In this document: positions 45,404 to 60,400 of the stretch, piece after piece
Layout: the number at the start of each line of letters is the position of its first letter
Numbering within the stretch: the first letter of the stretch is position 1
DNA from: CBDBJR01 sp965206445
Lineage (GTDB): Bacteria; Pseudomonadota; Gammaproteobacteria; Arenicellales; Poriferihabitantaceae
Direction: 5' to 3'
Length of the DNA: 64,000 nt
Assembly: GCA_965206445.1 (NCBI GenBank)
Contig: CBDBJR010000002.1
Location: 3,296,157 to 3,360,156, forward strand
The notes under the pieces: generated by a model
Database searches by the model: none
Seen by the model: the letters and a program-made list of their open reading frames with translations, nothing else
Told to the model about the DNA's origin: nothing
Translations under genes and position numbers: made by a program

Positions 45404-48400
45404 TCAGGGGCGCCTCGGTGACGGTGAGCCGCTGACAACCGTGGTCGTGCCCGTGACGCGCAAGGTCTCATCCACCTCGTCAATCACGTCATCCATGACG
45501 GGAATGGTCAGCGTCATCTGAGCGCTGGCGCTGGCGGCCGGGATGGTCAGGTTTACCGATGCCACCGCCGTGTAGTCCACGCCCGCGCTCGCCGTGCCGT
45601 CCGCCGTGCCCAGGCTGACAACCGTCTCCTCGCTCCGGGTGGTGCCACCCTCAAGGGTGGCGGTGACGGTGATCGCGGCGTTACCGACATCTTCAGCGAC
45701 GCTGTTCGGGTTCAGCGCCAGGGTAATGACCGTCGGCGCGTTGTCATTGTCGGTGATGGTCAGGGGCGCCTCGGTGACGGTGAGGCTGCCCACCGTGGTC
45801 GTGCCCGTGACGCGCAAGGTCTCATCCGCCTCGTTAATCACGTCATCCACGACGGGAATGGTCAGCGTCATCTCAGCACTGGCGCTGGCGGCCGGGATGG
45901 TCAGGTTTACCGATGCCACCGCCGTGTAGTCCACGCCCGCGCTCGCCGTGACGTCCGCCGTGCTCAGACTGACAACCGTATCCTCGGTTCGAGTGCCGCC
46001 GCCGGTAAGGGTGGCGGTAACGGTGATCGCGGCGTCGCCGACATCTTCACGAACGCTGTTCGGGCTCAACGTCAGGGTAATGCCGTCCGGCGCGAGGTCG
46101 TCATCGGTGACGGTGACGGTGACACTGTTGATGGTTATGCTTCCCCCGTTATAGTTGGTGTCCGTGCTCGCCACGGTATGGCTCACGGTCGCCGTACGGG
46201 CGTCACCGGTGTTATCAATGTCGTCGTTCACGCCGGTCACGGTGACGGTTTGCGCCGCGTCCCAGTTAGACGTGGTGAAGGTCAGCGCCGCCGAGGCCCT
46301 GGCTGCCATGCGGTCGTCGCTCGTCGGGGTAATCGTCACATCGGCGGTCGGCCGGCTTCCGAGCACCACTGTGTAGGTGGCCATGCCGCCATCTTCCGGC
46401 ACCGTGAGGGACGCCTCGGAGACGACGACGTGGGCATCGTCATCGTCGGTGATGGTCAGGTGGGCAGGGGTGACGGTGAGGCCGACTACTGTGGTCGTGC
46501 CCATTACACTCAAGGTCTCATCCGTCCCCTCGTCAATCACGTCATCCATGACGGGAATGGTCAGCGTCATATCAGCGCTGGCGCTGGTGGCCGGGATGGT
46601 CAGGTTTACCGATGCCACCGCCGTGTAGTCCGCGCCCGCGGTCGCCGTGCCGTCCGCCGTGCCCAGGCTGACAACCGTCTCCTCGCTCCGGGCGCCACCT
46701 GTAAGGGTGGCGGTGACGGTGATCGCGGCGTTGCCGACATCTTCAGCGACGCTGGACGGGTTCAGTGCCAGTGTAATGCCGCCAGTCGGCTCGTCGTCGG
46801 TGATGGTCAGGAGCGCATCGGTGACGGTGAGGCCCACCGTGGTCGTGCCCATGACGCGCAAGGTCTCATCCGCCTCGGTAATCACGTCATTCGTGACGGG
46901 AATGGTCAGCGTCATCTCAGCGCTGGCGCTGGTGGCCGGGATGGTCAGGTTTACCGATGCCACCGCCGTGTAGTCCGCGCCTGCGGTCGCCGTGCCGTCC
47001 GCCGTGCTCAGGCTGACAACCGTCTCCTCGCTCCGGGTGGTGGTGCCCTCAAGGGTGGCGGTGACGGTGATCGCGGCGTCGCCGACATCTTCAGCGACAC
47101 TGTTCGGGCTCAGTGCCAGGGTAATGACGGTCGGCGCGTTGTCATTGTCGGTGATGGTCAGGGGCGCCTCGGTGACGGTGAGGCTGCCCACCGTGGTCGT
47201 GCCCGTGACGCGCAAGGTCTCATCCGCCTCGTTAATCACGTCATTCGTGACGGGAATGGTCAGCGTCATCTCAGCGCTGGCGCTGGCGGCCGGGATGGTC
47301 AGGTTTACCGATGTTACCGCCGTGTAGTCCACGCCCGCGGTCGCTGTGTTGTCCGCCGTGCTCAGGCTGACAACCGTCTCCTCGCTCCGGGTAGTGCCTT
47401 CAAGGGTAGCGGTGACGGTGATCGAGGCGTTACCGACATCTTCAGCGACGCTGTTCGGGTTCAGTGCCAGGGTAATGACGGTCGGCGCGTTGTCATTGTC
47501 GGTGATGGTCAGGGGCGCCTCGGTGACGGTGAGGCTGCCCACCGTGGTCGTGCCCGTGACGCGCAAGGTCTCATCCGCCTCGTTAATCACGTCATTCGTG
47601 ACGGGAATGGTCAGCGTCATCTCAGCGCTGGCGCTGGCGGCCGGGATGGTCAGGTTTACCGATGTTACCGCCGTGTAGTCCACGCCCGCGGTCGCTGTGT
47701 TGTCCGCCGTGCTCAGGCTGACAACCGTCTCCTCGCTCCGGGTAGTGCCTTCAAGGGTAGCGGTGACGGTGATCGAGGCGTTACCGACATCTTCAGCGAC
47801 GCTGTTCGGGTTCAGCGTCAGGGTAATGCCGGTCGGCGCGTCGTCATCGTCGGTGATGGTCAGGGGCGCCTCGGTGATGGTCAGGGTGCCCACCGTGGTC
47901 GTGCCCGTGACGCGCAAGGTCTCATCCGCCTCGTTAATCACGTCATTCGTGACAGGAATGGTCAGCGTCATCTCAGCGCTGGCGCTGGCGGCCGGGATGG
48001 TCAGGTTTACCGATGCCACCGCCGTGTAGTCCACGCCCGCGGTCGTCGTGCCGTCCGCCGTGCTCAGGCTGACAACCGTCTCCTCGCTCCGGGTGGTGCC
48101 ACCCTCAAGGGTGGCGGTGACGGTGATCGCGGCGTCGCCGACATCTTCAGCGACGCTGTTCGGGCTCAGTGCCAGGGTAATAACGGTCGGCGCGTTGTCA
48201 TTGTCGGTGATGGTCAGGGGCGCCTCGGTGACGGTGAGGCTGCCCACCGTGGTCGTGCCCATTACACTCAAGGTCTCACTCGTTCCCTCGTTAATCACGT
48301 CATCCATGACGGGAATGGTCAGCGTCATCTCAGCGCTGGCGCTGGCGGCCGGGATGGTCAGGTTTACCGATGTTACCGCCGTGTAGTCCACGCCCGCGGT

Positions 48401-51400
48401 CGCTGTGTTGTCCGCCGTGCTCAGGCTGACAACCGTCTCCTCGCTCCGGGTAGTGCCTTCAAGGGTAGCGGTGACGGTGATCGAGGCGTCGCCGACATCT
48501 TCAGCGACGCTGTTCGGGCTCAGTGCCAGAGTAATGCCGGTTGGTGCGTTGTCATTGTCGGTGATGGTCAGGTCGGCAGGGGTGACGGTGAGGCCGGCTG
48601 TGGTCATGCCCATTACACTCAAGGTCTCATCCGTCCCCTCATCAATCACGTCTTCCATGACGGGAATGGTCAGCGTTATCTGAGCGCTGGCGCTGGCGGC
48701 CGGGATGGTCAGGTTTACCGATGCCACCGCCGCGTAGTCCACGCCCGCGGTCGCCGTGCCGTCCGCCGTGCTCAGGCTGACAACCGTATCCTCGCTCCGG
48801 GTGGTGGTGCCCTCAAGGGTGGCGGTGACGGTGACCGCGGCGTCGCCGACATCTTCAGCGATGCTGTTCGGGCTCAGTGCCAGGGTAATCTCGGTCGGCG
48901 CGTTGTCATTGTCGGTGATGGTCAGGGGCGCCTCGGTGACGGTGAGGCTGCCCACCGTGGTCGTGCCCGTGACGCGCAAGGTCTCATCCGCCTCGTTAAT
49001 CACGTCATTCGTGACGGGAATAGTCAACGTCGCCGTAGCGCTGGCGATGGTGGCCGGGATGGTCAGGTTTACCGATGCTGGCGCCGTGTAGTCCGCGCCC
49101 GCGCTCGCCGTGACGTCCGCCGTGCTCAGGCTGACAACCGTATCCTCGGTTCGAGTGCCGCCGCCGGTAAGGGTGGCGGTAACGGTTATCGCGGCGTTGC
49201 CGACATCTTCACGAACGCTGTTCGGGCTCAACGTCAGGGTAATGCCGTCCGGCGCGAGGTCGTCATCGGTGACGGTGACGGTGACACTGTTGATGGTTAT
49301 GCTTCCCCCGTTATAGTTGGTGTCCGTGCTCGCCACGGTATGGCTCACGGTCGCCGTACGGGCGTCACCGGTGTTATCAATGTCGTCGTTCACGCCGGTC
49401 ACGGTGGCGGTTTGCGCCGCGTCCCAGTTAGACGTGGTGAAGGTCAGCGCCGCCGAGGCCCTGGCTACCATGCGGTCGTCGCTCGTCGGGGTAATCGTCA
49501 CATCGGCGGTCGGCCGGCTTCCGAGCACCACTGTGTAGGTGGCCATGCCGCCATCTTCCGGCACCGTGAGGGACGCCTCGGAGACGACAACGTGGGCATC
49601 GTCATCGTCGGTGATGGTCAGGTGGGCAGGGGTGACGATGAGGCCGACTACTGTGGTCATGCCCATTACACTCAAGGTCTCACTCGCTCCCTCGTCAATC
49701 ACGTCATCCATGACGGGAATGGTCAGCGTCATCTGAGCGCTGGCGCTGGCGGCCGGGATGGTCAGGTTTACCGATGCCACCGTCGTGTAGTCCGCGCCCG
49801 CGGTCGCCGTGCCGTCCGCCGTGCCCAGGCTGACAACCGTATCCTCGCTCCGGGCGCCACCTGTAAGGGTGGCGGTGACGGTGATCGCGGCGTTGCCGAC
49901 ATCTTCAGCGACGCTGGACGGGTTCAGTGCCAGTGTAATGCCGCCGGTCGGCTCGTCGTCGGTGATGGTCAGGAGCGCATCGGTGACGGTGAGACCCACC
50001 GTGGTCGTGCCCGTGACGCGCAAGGTCTCATCCGCCTCGGTAATCACGTCATTCGTGACGGGAATGGTCAGCGTCATCTCAGCGTGGTCGCTGGCGACCG
50101 GGATGGTCAGGTTTACCGATGCCACCGCCGTGTAGTCCGCGCCCGCGGTCGCCGTGACGTCCGCCGTGCTCAGGCTGACAACCGTCTCCTCGCTCCGGGT
50201 GGTGCCACCCTCAAGGGTGGCGGTGACGGTGATCGCGGTGTCGCCGACATCTTCAGCGACGCTGGGCGGGTTCAGCGTCAGGGTAATCTCGGTCGGCGCG
50301 TTGTCATTGTCGGTGATGGTCAGGAGCGCATCGGTGACGGTGAGGCCCACCGTGGTCGTGCCCGTGACGCGCAAGGTCTCATCCGCCTCGGTAATCACGT
50401 CATTCGTGACGGGAATGGTCAGCGTCATCTCAGCGCTGGCGCTGGCGGTCGGGATGGTCAGGTTTACCGATGCCACCGCCGTGTAGTCCGCGCCCGCGGT
50501 CGCCGTGACGTCCGCCGTGCCCAGGCTGACAACCGTCTCCTCGCTCCGGGTGGTGGTGCCCTCAAGGGTGGCGGTGACGGTGATCGCGGCGTCGCCGACA
50601 TCTTCAGCGACACTGTTCGGGCTCAGTGCCAGGGTAATGACGGTCGGCGCGTCGTCATCGTCGGTGATGGTCAGGGGCGCCCCGGTGACGGTGAGGCTAC
50701 CCACCGTGGTCGTGCCCGTGACGCGCAAGGTCTCATCCACCTCGTTAATCACGTCATTCGTGACGGGAATGGTCAGCGTCATCTCAGCGCTGGCGCTGGC
50801 GGCCGGGATGGTCAGGTTTACCGATGTTACCGCCGTGTAGTCCACGCCCGCGGTCGCTGTGTTGTCCGCCGTGCTCAGGCTGACAACCGTATCCTCGCTC
50901 CGGGTGGTGCCACCCTCAAGGGTGGCGGTGACGGTGATCGAGGCGTTGCCGACATCTTCAGCGACGCTGTTCGGGTTCAGCGTCAGGGTAATGCCGGTCG
51001 GCACGTTGTCATCGTCGGTGATGGTCAGGTCGGCAGGGGTGACGGTGAGGCCGGCTGTGGTCATGCCCATTACACTCAAGGTCTCACCCGTTCCTTCGTC
51101 AATCACGTCATCCATGACGGGAATAGTCAGCGTCATCTCAGCGCTGGCGCTGGCGGCCGGGATGGTCAGGTTTACCGATGCCACCGCCGTGTAGTCCGCG
51201 CCTGCGGTCGCCGTGCCGTCCGCCGTGCCCAGGCTGACAACCGTATCCTCGCTCCGGGTGGTGCCACCCTCAAGGGTGGCGGTGACGGTGATCGCGGCGT
51301 TACCGACATCTTCAGCGACGCTGTTCGGGTTCAGCGCCAGGGTAATGACCGTCGGCGCGTTGTCATTGTCGGTGATGGTCAGGGGCGCCTCGGTGACGGT

Positions 51401-54400
51401 GAGGCTACCCACCGTGGTCGTGCCCGTGACGCGCAAGGTCTCATCCGCCTCGTTAATCACGTCATTCGTGACGGGAATAGTCAACGTCGCCGTAGCGCTG
51501 GCGATGGCGGCCGGGATGGTCAGGTTTACCGATGCCACCGCCGTGTAGTCCACGCCCGCGGTCGCCGTGCCGTCCGCCGTGCCCAGGCTGACAACCGTCT
51601 CCTCGCTCCGGGTGGTGGTGCCCTCAAAGGTGGCGGTGACGGTGATCGAGGCGTTGCCGACATCTTCAGCGACGCTGTTCGGGCTCAGTGCCAGGGTAAT
51701 GACGGTCGGCGCGTTGTCATTGTCGGTGATGGTCAGGGGCGCCTCGGTGACGGTGAGGCTGCCCACCGTGGTCGTGCCCGTGACGCGCAAGGTCTCATCC
51801 GCCTCGTTAATCACGTCATCCATGACGGGAATAGTCAGCGTCATCTCAGCACTGGCGCTGGCGGCCGGGATGGTCAGGTTTACCGATGCCACCGCCGTAT
51901 AGTCCACGCCCGCGGTCGCTGTGTTGTCCGCCGTGCTCAGGCTGACAACCGTATCCTCGGTTCGAGTGCCGCCGCCGGTAAGGGTGGCGGTAACGGTGAT
52001 CGCGGCGTCGCCGACATCTTCACGAACGCTGTTCGGGCTCAACGTCAGGGTAATGCCGTCCGGCGCGAGGTCGTCATCGGTGACGGTGACGGTGACACTG
52101 TTGATGGTTATGCTTCCCCCGTTATAGTTGGTGTCCGTGCTCGCCACGGTATGGCTCACGGTCGCCGTACGGGCGTCACCGGTGTTATCAATGTCGTCGT
52201 TCACGCCGGTCACGGTGACGGTTTGCGCCGCGTCCCAGTTAGACGTGGTGAAGGTCAGCGCCGCCGAGGCCCTGGCTGCCATGCGGTCGTCGCTCGTCGG
52301 GGTAATCGTCACATCGGCGGTCGGCCGGCTTCCGAGCACCACTGTGTAGGTGGCCATGCCGCCATCTTCCGGCACCGTGAGGGACGCCTCGGAGACAACG
52401 ATGTGGGCATCGTCATCGTCGGTGATGGTCAGGTGGGCAGGGGTGACGATGAGGCCGACTACTGTGGTCGTGCCCATTACACTCAAGGTCTCACTCGCTC
52501 CCTCGTCAATCACGTCATCCATGACGGGAATGGTCAGCGTCATCTGAGCGCTGGCGCTGGCGGCCGGGATGGTCAGGTTTACCGATGCCACCGCCGTGTA
52601 GTCCGCGCCCGCGGTCGCCGTGCCGTCCGCCGTGCCCAGGCTGACAACCGTATCCTCGCTCCGGGCGCCACCTGTAAGGGTGGCGGTGACGGTGATCGCG
52701 GCGTTGCCGACATCTTCAGCGACGCTGGACGGGTTCAGTGCCAGTGTAATGCCGCCGGTCGGCTCGTCGTCGGTGATGGTCAGGAGCGCATCGGTGACGG
52801 TGAGGCCCACCGTGGTCGTGCCCATGACGCGCAAGGTCTCATCCGCCTCGGTAATCACGTCATTCGTGACGGGAATGGTCAGCGTCATCTCAGCGTGGTC
52901 GCTGGCGACCGGGATGGTCAGGTTTACCGATGTTACCGCCGTGTAGTCCACGCCTGCGGTCGCTGTGTTGTCCGCCGTGCTCAGGCTGACAACCGTCTCC
53001 TCGCTCCGGGTGGTGGTGCCCTCAAGGGTAGCGATGACGGTGATCGCGGCGTCGCCGACATCTTCAGCGACGCTGTTCGGGCTCAGTGCCAGGGTAATCT
53101 CGGTCGGCGCGTTGTCATTGTCGGTGATGGTCAGGTCGGCAGGGGTGACGGTGAGGCTACCCACCGTGGTCGTGCCCATTACACTCAAGGTCTCACCCGT
53201 TCCTTCGTCAATCACGTCTTCCATGACGGGAATGGTCAGCGTCATCTCAGCGCTGGCGCTGGCGGCCGGGATGGTCAGGTTTACCGATGCCACCGCCGTG
53301 TAGTCCGCGCCCGCGGTTGCCGTGCCGTCCGCCGTGCTCAGGCTGACAACCGTCTCCTCGCTCCGGGTGGTGGTGCCCTCAAAGGTGGCGGTGACGGTGA
53401 TCGCGGCGTCGCCGACATCTTCACGAACGCTGTTCGGGCTCAGTGTCAGGGTAATCTCGGTCGGCGCGTTGTCATTGTCGGTGATGGTCAGGTCGGCAGG
53501 GGTGACGGTGAGGCCGACTGTGGTCATGCCCATTACACTCAAGGTCTCACTCGCTCCCTCGTCAATCACGTCATCCATAACAGGAATGGTCAGCGTCATC
53601 TGAGCGCTGGCGCTGGCGGCCGGGATGGTCAGGTTTGCCGATGCCACCGCCGTGTAGTCCACGCCCGCGGTCGCCGTGCCGTCCGCCGTGCTCAGGCTGA
53701 CAACCGTCTCCTCGCTCCGGGTGGTGGTGCCCTCAAGGGTGGCGGTGACGATGATCGCGGCGTCGCCGACATCTTCAGCGACGCTGGACGGGTTCAGCGT
53801 CAGGGCAATGCCGGTCGGCGCGTTGTCATCGTCGGTGATGGTCAGGTCGGCAGGGGTGACGGTGAGGCCGACTGTGGTCGTGCCCATTACACTCAAGGTC
53901 TCACTCGTTCCCTCGTCAATCACGTCATCCATAACAGGAATGGTCAGCGTCATCTCAGCGCTGGCGCTGGCGGCCGGGATGGTCAGGTTTACCGATGCCA
54001 CCGCCGTGTAGTCCGCGCCCGCGGTTGCCGTGCCGTTCGCCGTGCTCAGGCTGACAACCGTCTCCTCGCTCCGGGTGGTGGTGCCATCAAGGGTAGCGGT
54101 GACGGTGATCGAGGCGTTGCCGACATCTTCAGCGACGCTGTTCGGGCTCAGTGCCAGGGTAATGACGGTCGGCGCGTTGTCATTGTCGGTGATGGTCAGG
54201 TTGGCCGCGGTGATGGTGGTGATGCTGATCACCGTGGTCGTGCCCATTACACTCAAGGCCTCATCCGCCTCGTCAATCACGTCATCTATGACGGGAATGG
54301 TCAGCGTCATCTCAGCGCTGGCGCTGGCGGCCGGGATGGTCAGGTTTACCAGTGCCGGTGCCGTGTAGTCCGCGTCCGCGGTTGCCGTGCCGTCCGCCGT

Positions 54401-57400
54401 CCTCAGGCTGACAACCGTATCCTCGCTCCGGGTAGTGCCCATAAGGGTGGCGGTGACGGTGATCGAGGCGTTGCCGACATCTTCAGCGACGCTGTTCGGG
54501 CTCAGTGCCAGGGTAATGTCGGTCGGCGCGTCGTCATTGTCGGTGATGGTCAGGGTTTGCGGAGTGACGTCGAGGCCGACCACCGTGGTCGTGCCCATTA
54601 CACTCAAGGTCTCACTCGCTCCCTCATCAATCACGTCATCCATAACAGGAATGGTCAGCGTCATCTCAGCGCTGGCGCTGGCGGCCGGGATGGTCAGGTT
54701 TACCGATGTTACCGTTGTGTAGTCCGCGCCCGCGGTCGCCGTGACGTCCGCCGTGCCCAGGCTGACAACCGTATCCTCGCTCCGGGTGGTGGTGCCATCA
54801 AGGGTAGCGGTGACGGTGATCGAGGCGTTGCCGACATCTTCAGCGACGCTGTTCGGGCTCAGTGCCAGGGTAATGACGGTCGGCGCGTTGTCATTGTCGG
54901 TGATGGTCAGGGGCGCCCCGGTGACGGTGAGGGTGCCCACCGTGGTCGTGCCCGTGACGCGCAAGGTCTCATCCGCCTCGTTAATCACGTCATCCATGAC
55001 GGGAATGGTCAGCGTCATCTCAGCGCTGGCGCTGGCGGCCGGGATGGTCAGGTTTACCGATGCCACCGCCGTGTAGTCCACGCCCGCGCTCGCCGTGACG
55101 TCCGCCGTGCTCAGGCTGACAACCGTCTCCTCGGTTCGAGTGCCGCCGCCGGTAAGGGTGGCGGTAACGGTGATCGCGGCGTCGCCGACATCTTCAGCGA
55201 CGCTGGACGGGTTCAGCGTCAGGGCAATGCCGGTCGGCGCGTTGTCATTGTCGGTGATGGTCAGGGGCGCCTCGGTGATGGTGAGGGTGCCCACCGTGGT
55301 CGTGCCCGTGACGCGCAAGGTCTCATCCGCCTCGTTAATCACGTCATCCATGACGGGAATGGTCAGCGTCATCTCAGCGCTGGCGCTGGCGGCCGGGATG
55401 GTCAGGTTTACCGATGCCACCGCCGTGTAGTCCGCGCCCGCGGTCGCCGTGCCGTCCGCCGTGCTCAGGCTGACAACCGTATCCTCGCTCCGGGTGGTGG
55501 TGCCCTCAAAGGTGGCGGTGACGGTGATCGCGGCGTCGCCGACATCTTCAGCGACGCTGTTCGGGCTCAGCGCCAGGGTAATCTCGGTCGGCGCGTTGTC
55601 ATTGTCGGTGATGGTCAGGTCGGCAGGGGTGACGGTGAGGCCGACTGTGGTCGTGCCCATTACACTCAAGGTCTCACTCGTTCCCTCGTCAATCACGTCA
55701 TCCATAACAGGAATGGTCAGCGTCATCTCAGCGCTGGCGCTGGCGGCCGGGATGGTCAGGTTTACCGATGTTACCGTTGTGTAGTCCGCGCCCGCGGTCG
55801 CCGTGACGTCCGCCGTGCTCAGGCTGACAACCGTATCCTCGCTCCGGGTGGTGCCACCCGTAAAGGTGGCGGTGACGGTGACCGAGGCGTTGCCGACATC
55901 TTCAGCGACGCTGGACGGGTTCAGTGTCAGGGCAATGCCGGTCGGCGCGTTGTCATTGTCGGTGATGGTCAGGGGCGCCCCGGTGATGGTGAGGGTGCCC
56001 ACCGTGGTCGTGCCCGTGACACGCAAGGTCTCACTCGCTCCCTCGTCAATCACGTCATCCATAACAGGAATGGTCAGCGTCATCTCAGCGCTGGCGCTGG
56101 CGGCCGGGATGGTCAGGTCTATCGATGCCACCGCCGTGTAGTCCACGCCCGCGCTCGCCGTGACGTCCGCCGTGCTCAGGCTGACAACCGTCTCCTCGGT
56201 TCGAGTGCCGCCGCCGGTAAGGGTGGCGGTAACGGTGATCGCGGCGTCGCCGACATCTTCACGAACGCTGTTCGGGCTCAACGTCAGGGTAATGCCGTCC
56301 GGCGCGAGGTCGTCATCGGTGACGGTCACGGTGACACTGTTGATGGTTATGCTTCCCCCGTTATAGTTGGTGTCCGTGCTCGCCACGGTATGGCTCACGG
56401 TCGCCGTACGGGCGTCACCGATGTTATCAATGTCGTCGTTCACGCCGGTCACGGTGACGGTTTGCGCCGCGTCCCAGTTAGACGTGGTGAAGGTCAGCGC
56501 CGCCGAGGCCCTGGCTGCCATGCGGTCGTCGCTCGTCGGGGTAATCGTCACATCGGCGGTCGGCCGGCTTCCGAGCACCACTGTGTAGGTGGCCATGCCG
56601 CCATCTTCCGGCACCGTGAGGGACGCCTCGGAGACGACGACGTGGGCATCGTCATCGTCGGTGATGGTCAGGTGGGCAGGGGTGACGATGAGGCCGACTA
56701 CTGTGGTCGTGCCCATTACACTTAAGGTCTCACTCGCTCCCTCGTCAATCACGTCATCCATGACGGGAATGGTCAGCGTCATATCAGCGCTGGCGTTGGT
56801 GGCCGGAATGGTCAGGTTTACCGATGCCACCGCTGTGTAGTCCACGCCCGCGGTCGCCGTGCCGTCCGCCGTGCCCAGGCTGACAACCGTATCCTCGCTC
56901 CGGGCGCCACCCGTAAGGGTGGCGGTGACGGTGACCGCGGCGTCGCCGACATCTTCAGCGACGCTGGACGGGTTCAGTGCCAGTGTAATGCCGCCGGTCG
57001 GCTCGTCGTCGGTGATGGTCAGGAGCGCATCGGTGACGGTGAGGCCCACCGTGGTCGTGCCCATGACGCGCAAGGTCTCATCCGCCTCGGTAATCACGTC
57101 ATTCGTGACGGGAATGGTCAGCGTCATCTCAGCGCTGGCGCTAGCGGCCGGGATGGTCAGGTTTACCGATGCCACCGCCGTGTAGTCCGCGCCCGCGGTC
57201 GCCGTGCCGTCCGCCGTGCTCAGGCTGACAACCGTCTCCTCGCTCCGGGTGGTGGTGCCATCAAGGGTAGCGGTGACGGTAATCGAGGCGTTGCCGACAT
57301 CTTCAGCGACGCTGGACGGGTTCAGCGCCAGGGTAATCTCGGTCGGCGCGTTGTCATCGTCGGTGATGGTCAGGTCGGCAGGGGTGACGGTGAGGCCGAC

Positions 57401-60400
57401 TGTGGTCATGCCCATTACACTCAAGGTCTCACTCGTTCCCTCATCAATCACGTCATCCATAACAGGAATGGTCAGCGTCATCTCAGCGCTGGCGCTGGCG
57501 GCCGGGATGGTCAGGTTTACCGATGTTACCGTTGTGTAGTCCGCGCCCGCGGTCGCCGTGCCGTCCGCCGTGCTCAGGCTGACAACCGTCTCCTCGCTCC
57601 GGGTGGTGGTGCCCTCAAGGGTGGCGGTGACGATGATCGCGGCGTCGCCGACATCTTCAGCGACGCTGGACGGGTTCAGCGTCAGGGCAATGCCGGTCGG
57701 CGCGTTGTCATCGTCGGTGATGGTCAGGTCGGCAGGGGTGACGGTGAGGCCGACTGTGGTCGTGCCCATTACACTCAAGGTCTCACTCGTTCCCTCATCA
57801 ATCACGTCATCCATGACGGGAATGGTCAGCGTCATCTCAGCGCTGGCGCTGGCGGCCGGGATGGTCAGGTTTACCGATGCCACCGCCGTGTAGTCCGCGC
57901 CTGCGGTCGCTGTGTTGTCCGCCGTGCTCAGGCTGACAACCGTATCCTCGCTCCGGGTGGTGGTGCCCTCAAGGGTGGCGGTGACGGTGATCGCGGCGTC
58001 GCCGACATCTTCAGCGACGCTGTTCGGGTTCAGCGCCAGGGTAATGCCGGTCGGCACGTTGTCATTGTCGGTGATGGTCAGGTTGGCCGCGGTGATGGTG
58101 GTGATGCTGATCACCGTGGTCGTGCCCATTACACTCAAGGCCTCATCCGCCTCGTCAATCACGTCATCTATGACGGGAATGGTCAGCGTCATCTGAGCGC
58201 TGGCGCTGGTGGCCGGGATGGTCAGGTTTACCGATGCCACCGCCGTGTAGTCCGCGCCCGCGGTTGCCGTGCCGTTCGCCGTGCTCAGGCTGACAACCGT
58301 CTCCTCGCTCCGGGTAGTGCCCATAAGGGTGGCGGTGACGGTGATCGAGGCGTTGCCGACATCTTCAGCGACGCTGTTCGGGCTCAGTGTCAGGGTAATC
58401 TCGGTCGGCGCGTTGTCATTGTCGGTGATGGTCAGGGTTTGCGGAGTGACGTCGAGGCCGACCACCGTGGTCGTGCCCATTACACTCAAGGTCTCATCCG
58501 CCTCGTCAATCACGTCATTCGTGACGGGAATGGTCAGCGTCATCTCAGCGCTGGCGCTGGCGGCCGGGATGGTCAGGTTTACCAGTGCCGGTGCCGTGTA
58601 GTCCGCGTCCGCGGTTGCCGTGCCGTCCGCCGTCCTCAGGCTGACAACCGTCTCCTCGGTCCGGGTAGTGCCCATAAGGGTGGCGGTGACGGTGATCGAG
58701 GCGTTGCCGACATCTTCAGCGACGCTGTTCGGGCTCAGTGTCAGGGTAATCTCGGTCGGCGCGTTGTCATTGTCGGTGATGGTCAGGTCGGCAGGGGTGA
58801 CGGTGAGGCCGACTGTGGTCGTGCCCATTACACTCAAGGTCTCACTCGTTCCCTCGTCAATCACGTCATCCATAACAGGAATGGTCAGCGTCATCTCAGC
58901 GCTGGCGCTGGCGGCCGGGATGGTCAGGTTTACCGATGTTACCGTTGTGTAGTCCGCGCCCGCGGTCGCCGTGACGTCCGCCGTGCTCAGGCTGACAACC
59001 GTATCCTCGCTCCGGGTGGTGGTGCCATCAAGGGTAGCGGTGACGGTGATCGAGGCGTTGCCGACATCTTCAGCGACGCTGTTCGGGCTCAGTGCCAGGG
59101 TAATGACGGTCGGCGCGTTGTCATTGTCGGTGATGGTCAGGGGCGCCCCGGTGACGGTGAGGGTGCCCACCGTGGTCGTGCCCGTGACGCGCAAGGTCTC
59201 ATCCACCTCGTTAATCACGTCATCCATGACGGGAATGGTCAGCGTCATCTCAGCGCTGGCGCTGGCGGCCGGGATGGTCAGGTCTATCGATGCCACCGCC
59301 GTGTAGTCCACGCCCGCGCTCGCCGTGACGTCCGCCGTGCTCAGGCTGACAACCGTCTCCTCGGTTCGAGTGCCGCCGCCGGTAAGGGTGGCGGTAACGG
59401 TGATCGCGGCGTCGTCGACATCTTCACGAACGCTGTTCGGGCTCAACGTCAGGGTAATGCCGTCCGGCGCGAGGTCGTCATCGGTGACGGTCACGGTGAC
59501 ACTGTTGATGGTTATGCTTCCCCCGTTATAGTTGGTGTCCGTGCTCGCCACGGTATGGCTCACGGTCGCCGTACGGGCGTCACCGATGTTATCAATGTCG
59601 TCGTTCACGCCGGTCACGGTGACGGTTTGCGCCGCGTCCCAGTTAGACGTGGTGAAGGTCAGCGCCGCCGAGGCCCTGGCTGCCATGCGGTCGTCGCTCG
59701 TCGGGGTAATCGTCACATCGGCGGTCGGCCGGCTTCCGAGCACCACTGTGTAGGTGGCCATGCCGCCATCTTCCGGCACCGTGAGGGACGCCTCGGAGAC
59801 GACGACGTGGGCATCGTCATCGTCGGTGATGGTCAGGTGGGCAGGGGTGACGATGAGGCCGACTACTGTGGTCGTGCCCATTACACTTAAGGTCTCACTC
59901 GCTCCCTCGTCAATCACGTCATCCATGACGGGAATGGTCAGCGTCATATCAGCGCTGGCGTTGGTGGCCGGAATGGTCAGGTTTACCGATGCCACCGCTG
60001 TGTAGTCCACGCCCGCGGTCGCCGTGCCGTCCGCCGTGCCCAGGCTGACAACCGTATCCTCGCTCCGGGCGCCACCCGTAAGGGTGGCGGTGACGGTGAC
60101 CGCGGCGTCGCCGACATCTTCAGCGACGCTGGACGGGTTCAGTGCCAGTGTAATGCCGCCGGTCGGCTCGTCGTCGGTGATGGTCAGGAGCGCATCGGTG
60201 ACGGTGAGGCCCACCGTGGTCGTGCCCATGACGCGCAAGGTCTCATCCGCCTCGGTAATCACGTCATTCGTGACGGGAATGGTCAGCGTCATCTCAGCGC
60301 TGGCGCTAGCGGCCGGGATGGTCAGGTTTACCGATGCCACCGCCGTGTAGTCCGCGCCCGCGGTCGCCGTGCCGTCCGCCGTGCTCAGGCTGACAACCGT

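Noticed and set aside
46178..56725. A 10.5-kb open frame on the plus strand (3,515 codons) and a 1,682-codon one at 40473-45521
   Set aside because: Both are antisense to the Calx-beta gene; the periodic, GC-biased repeat keeps an antisense frame free of stops. The translation has no family resemblance and ends where the repeat pattern changes.
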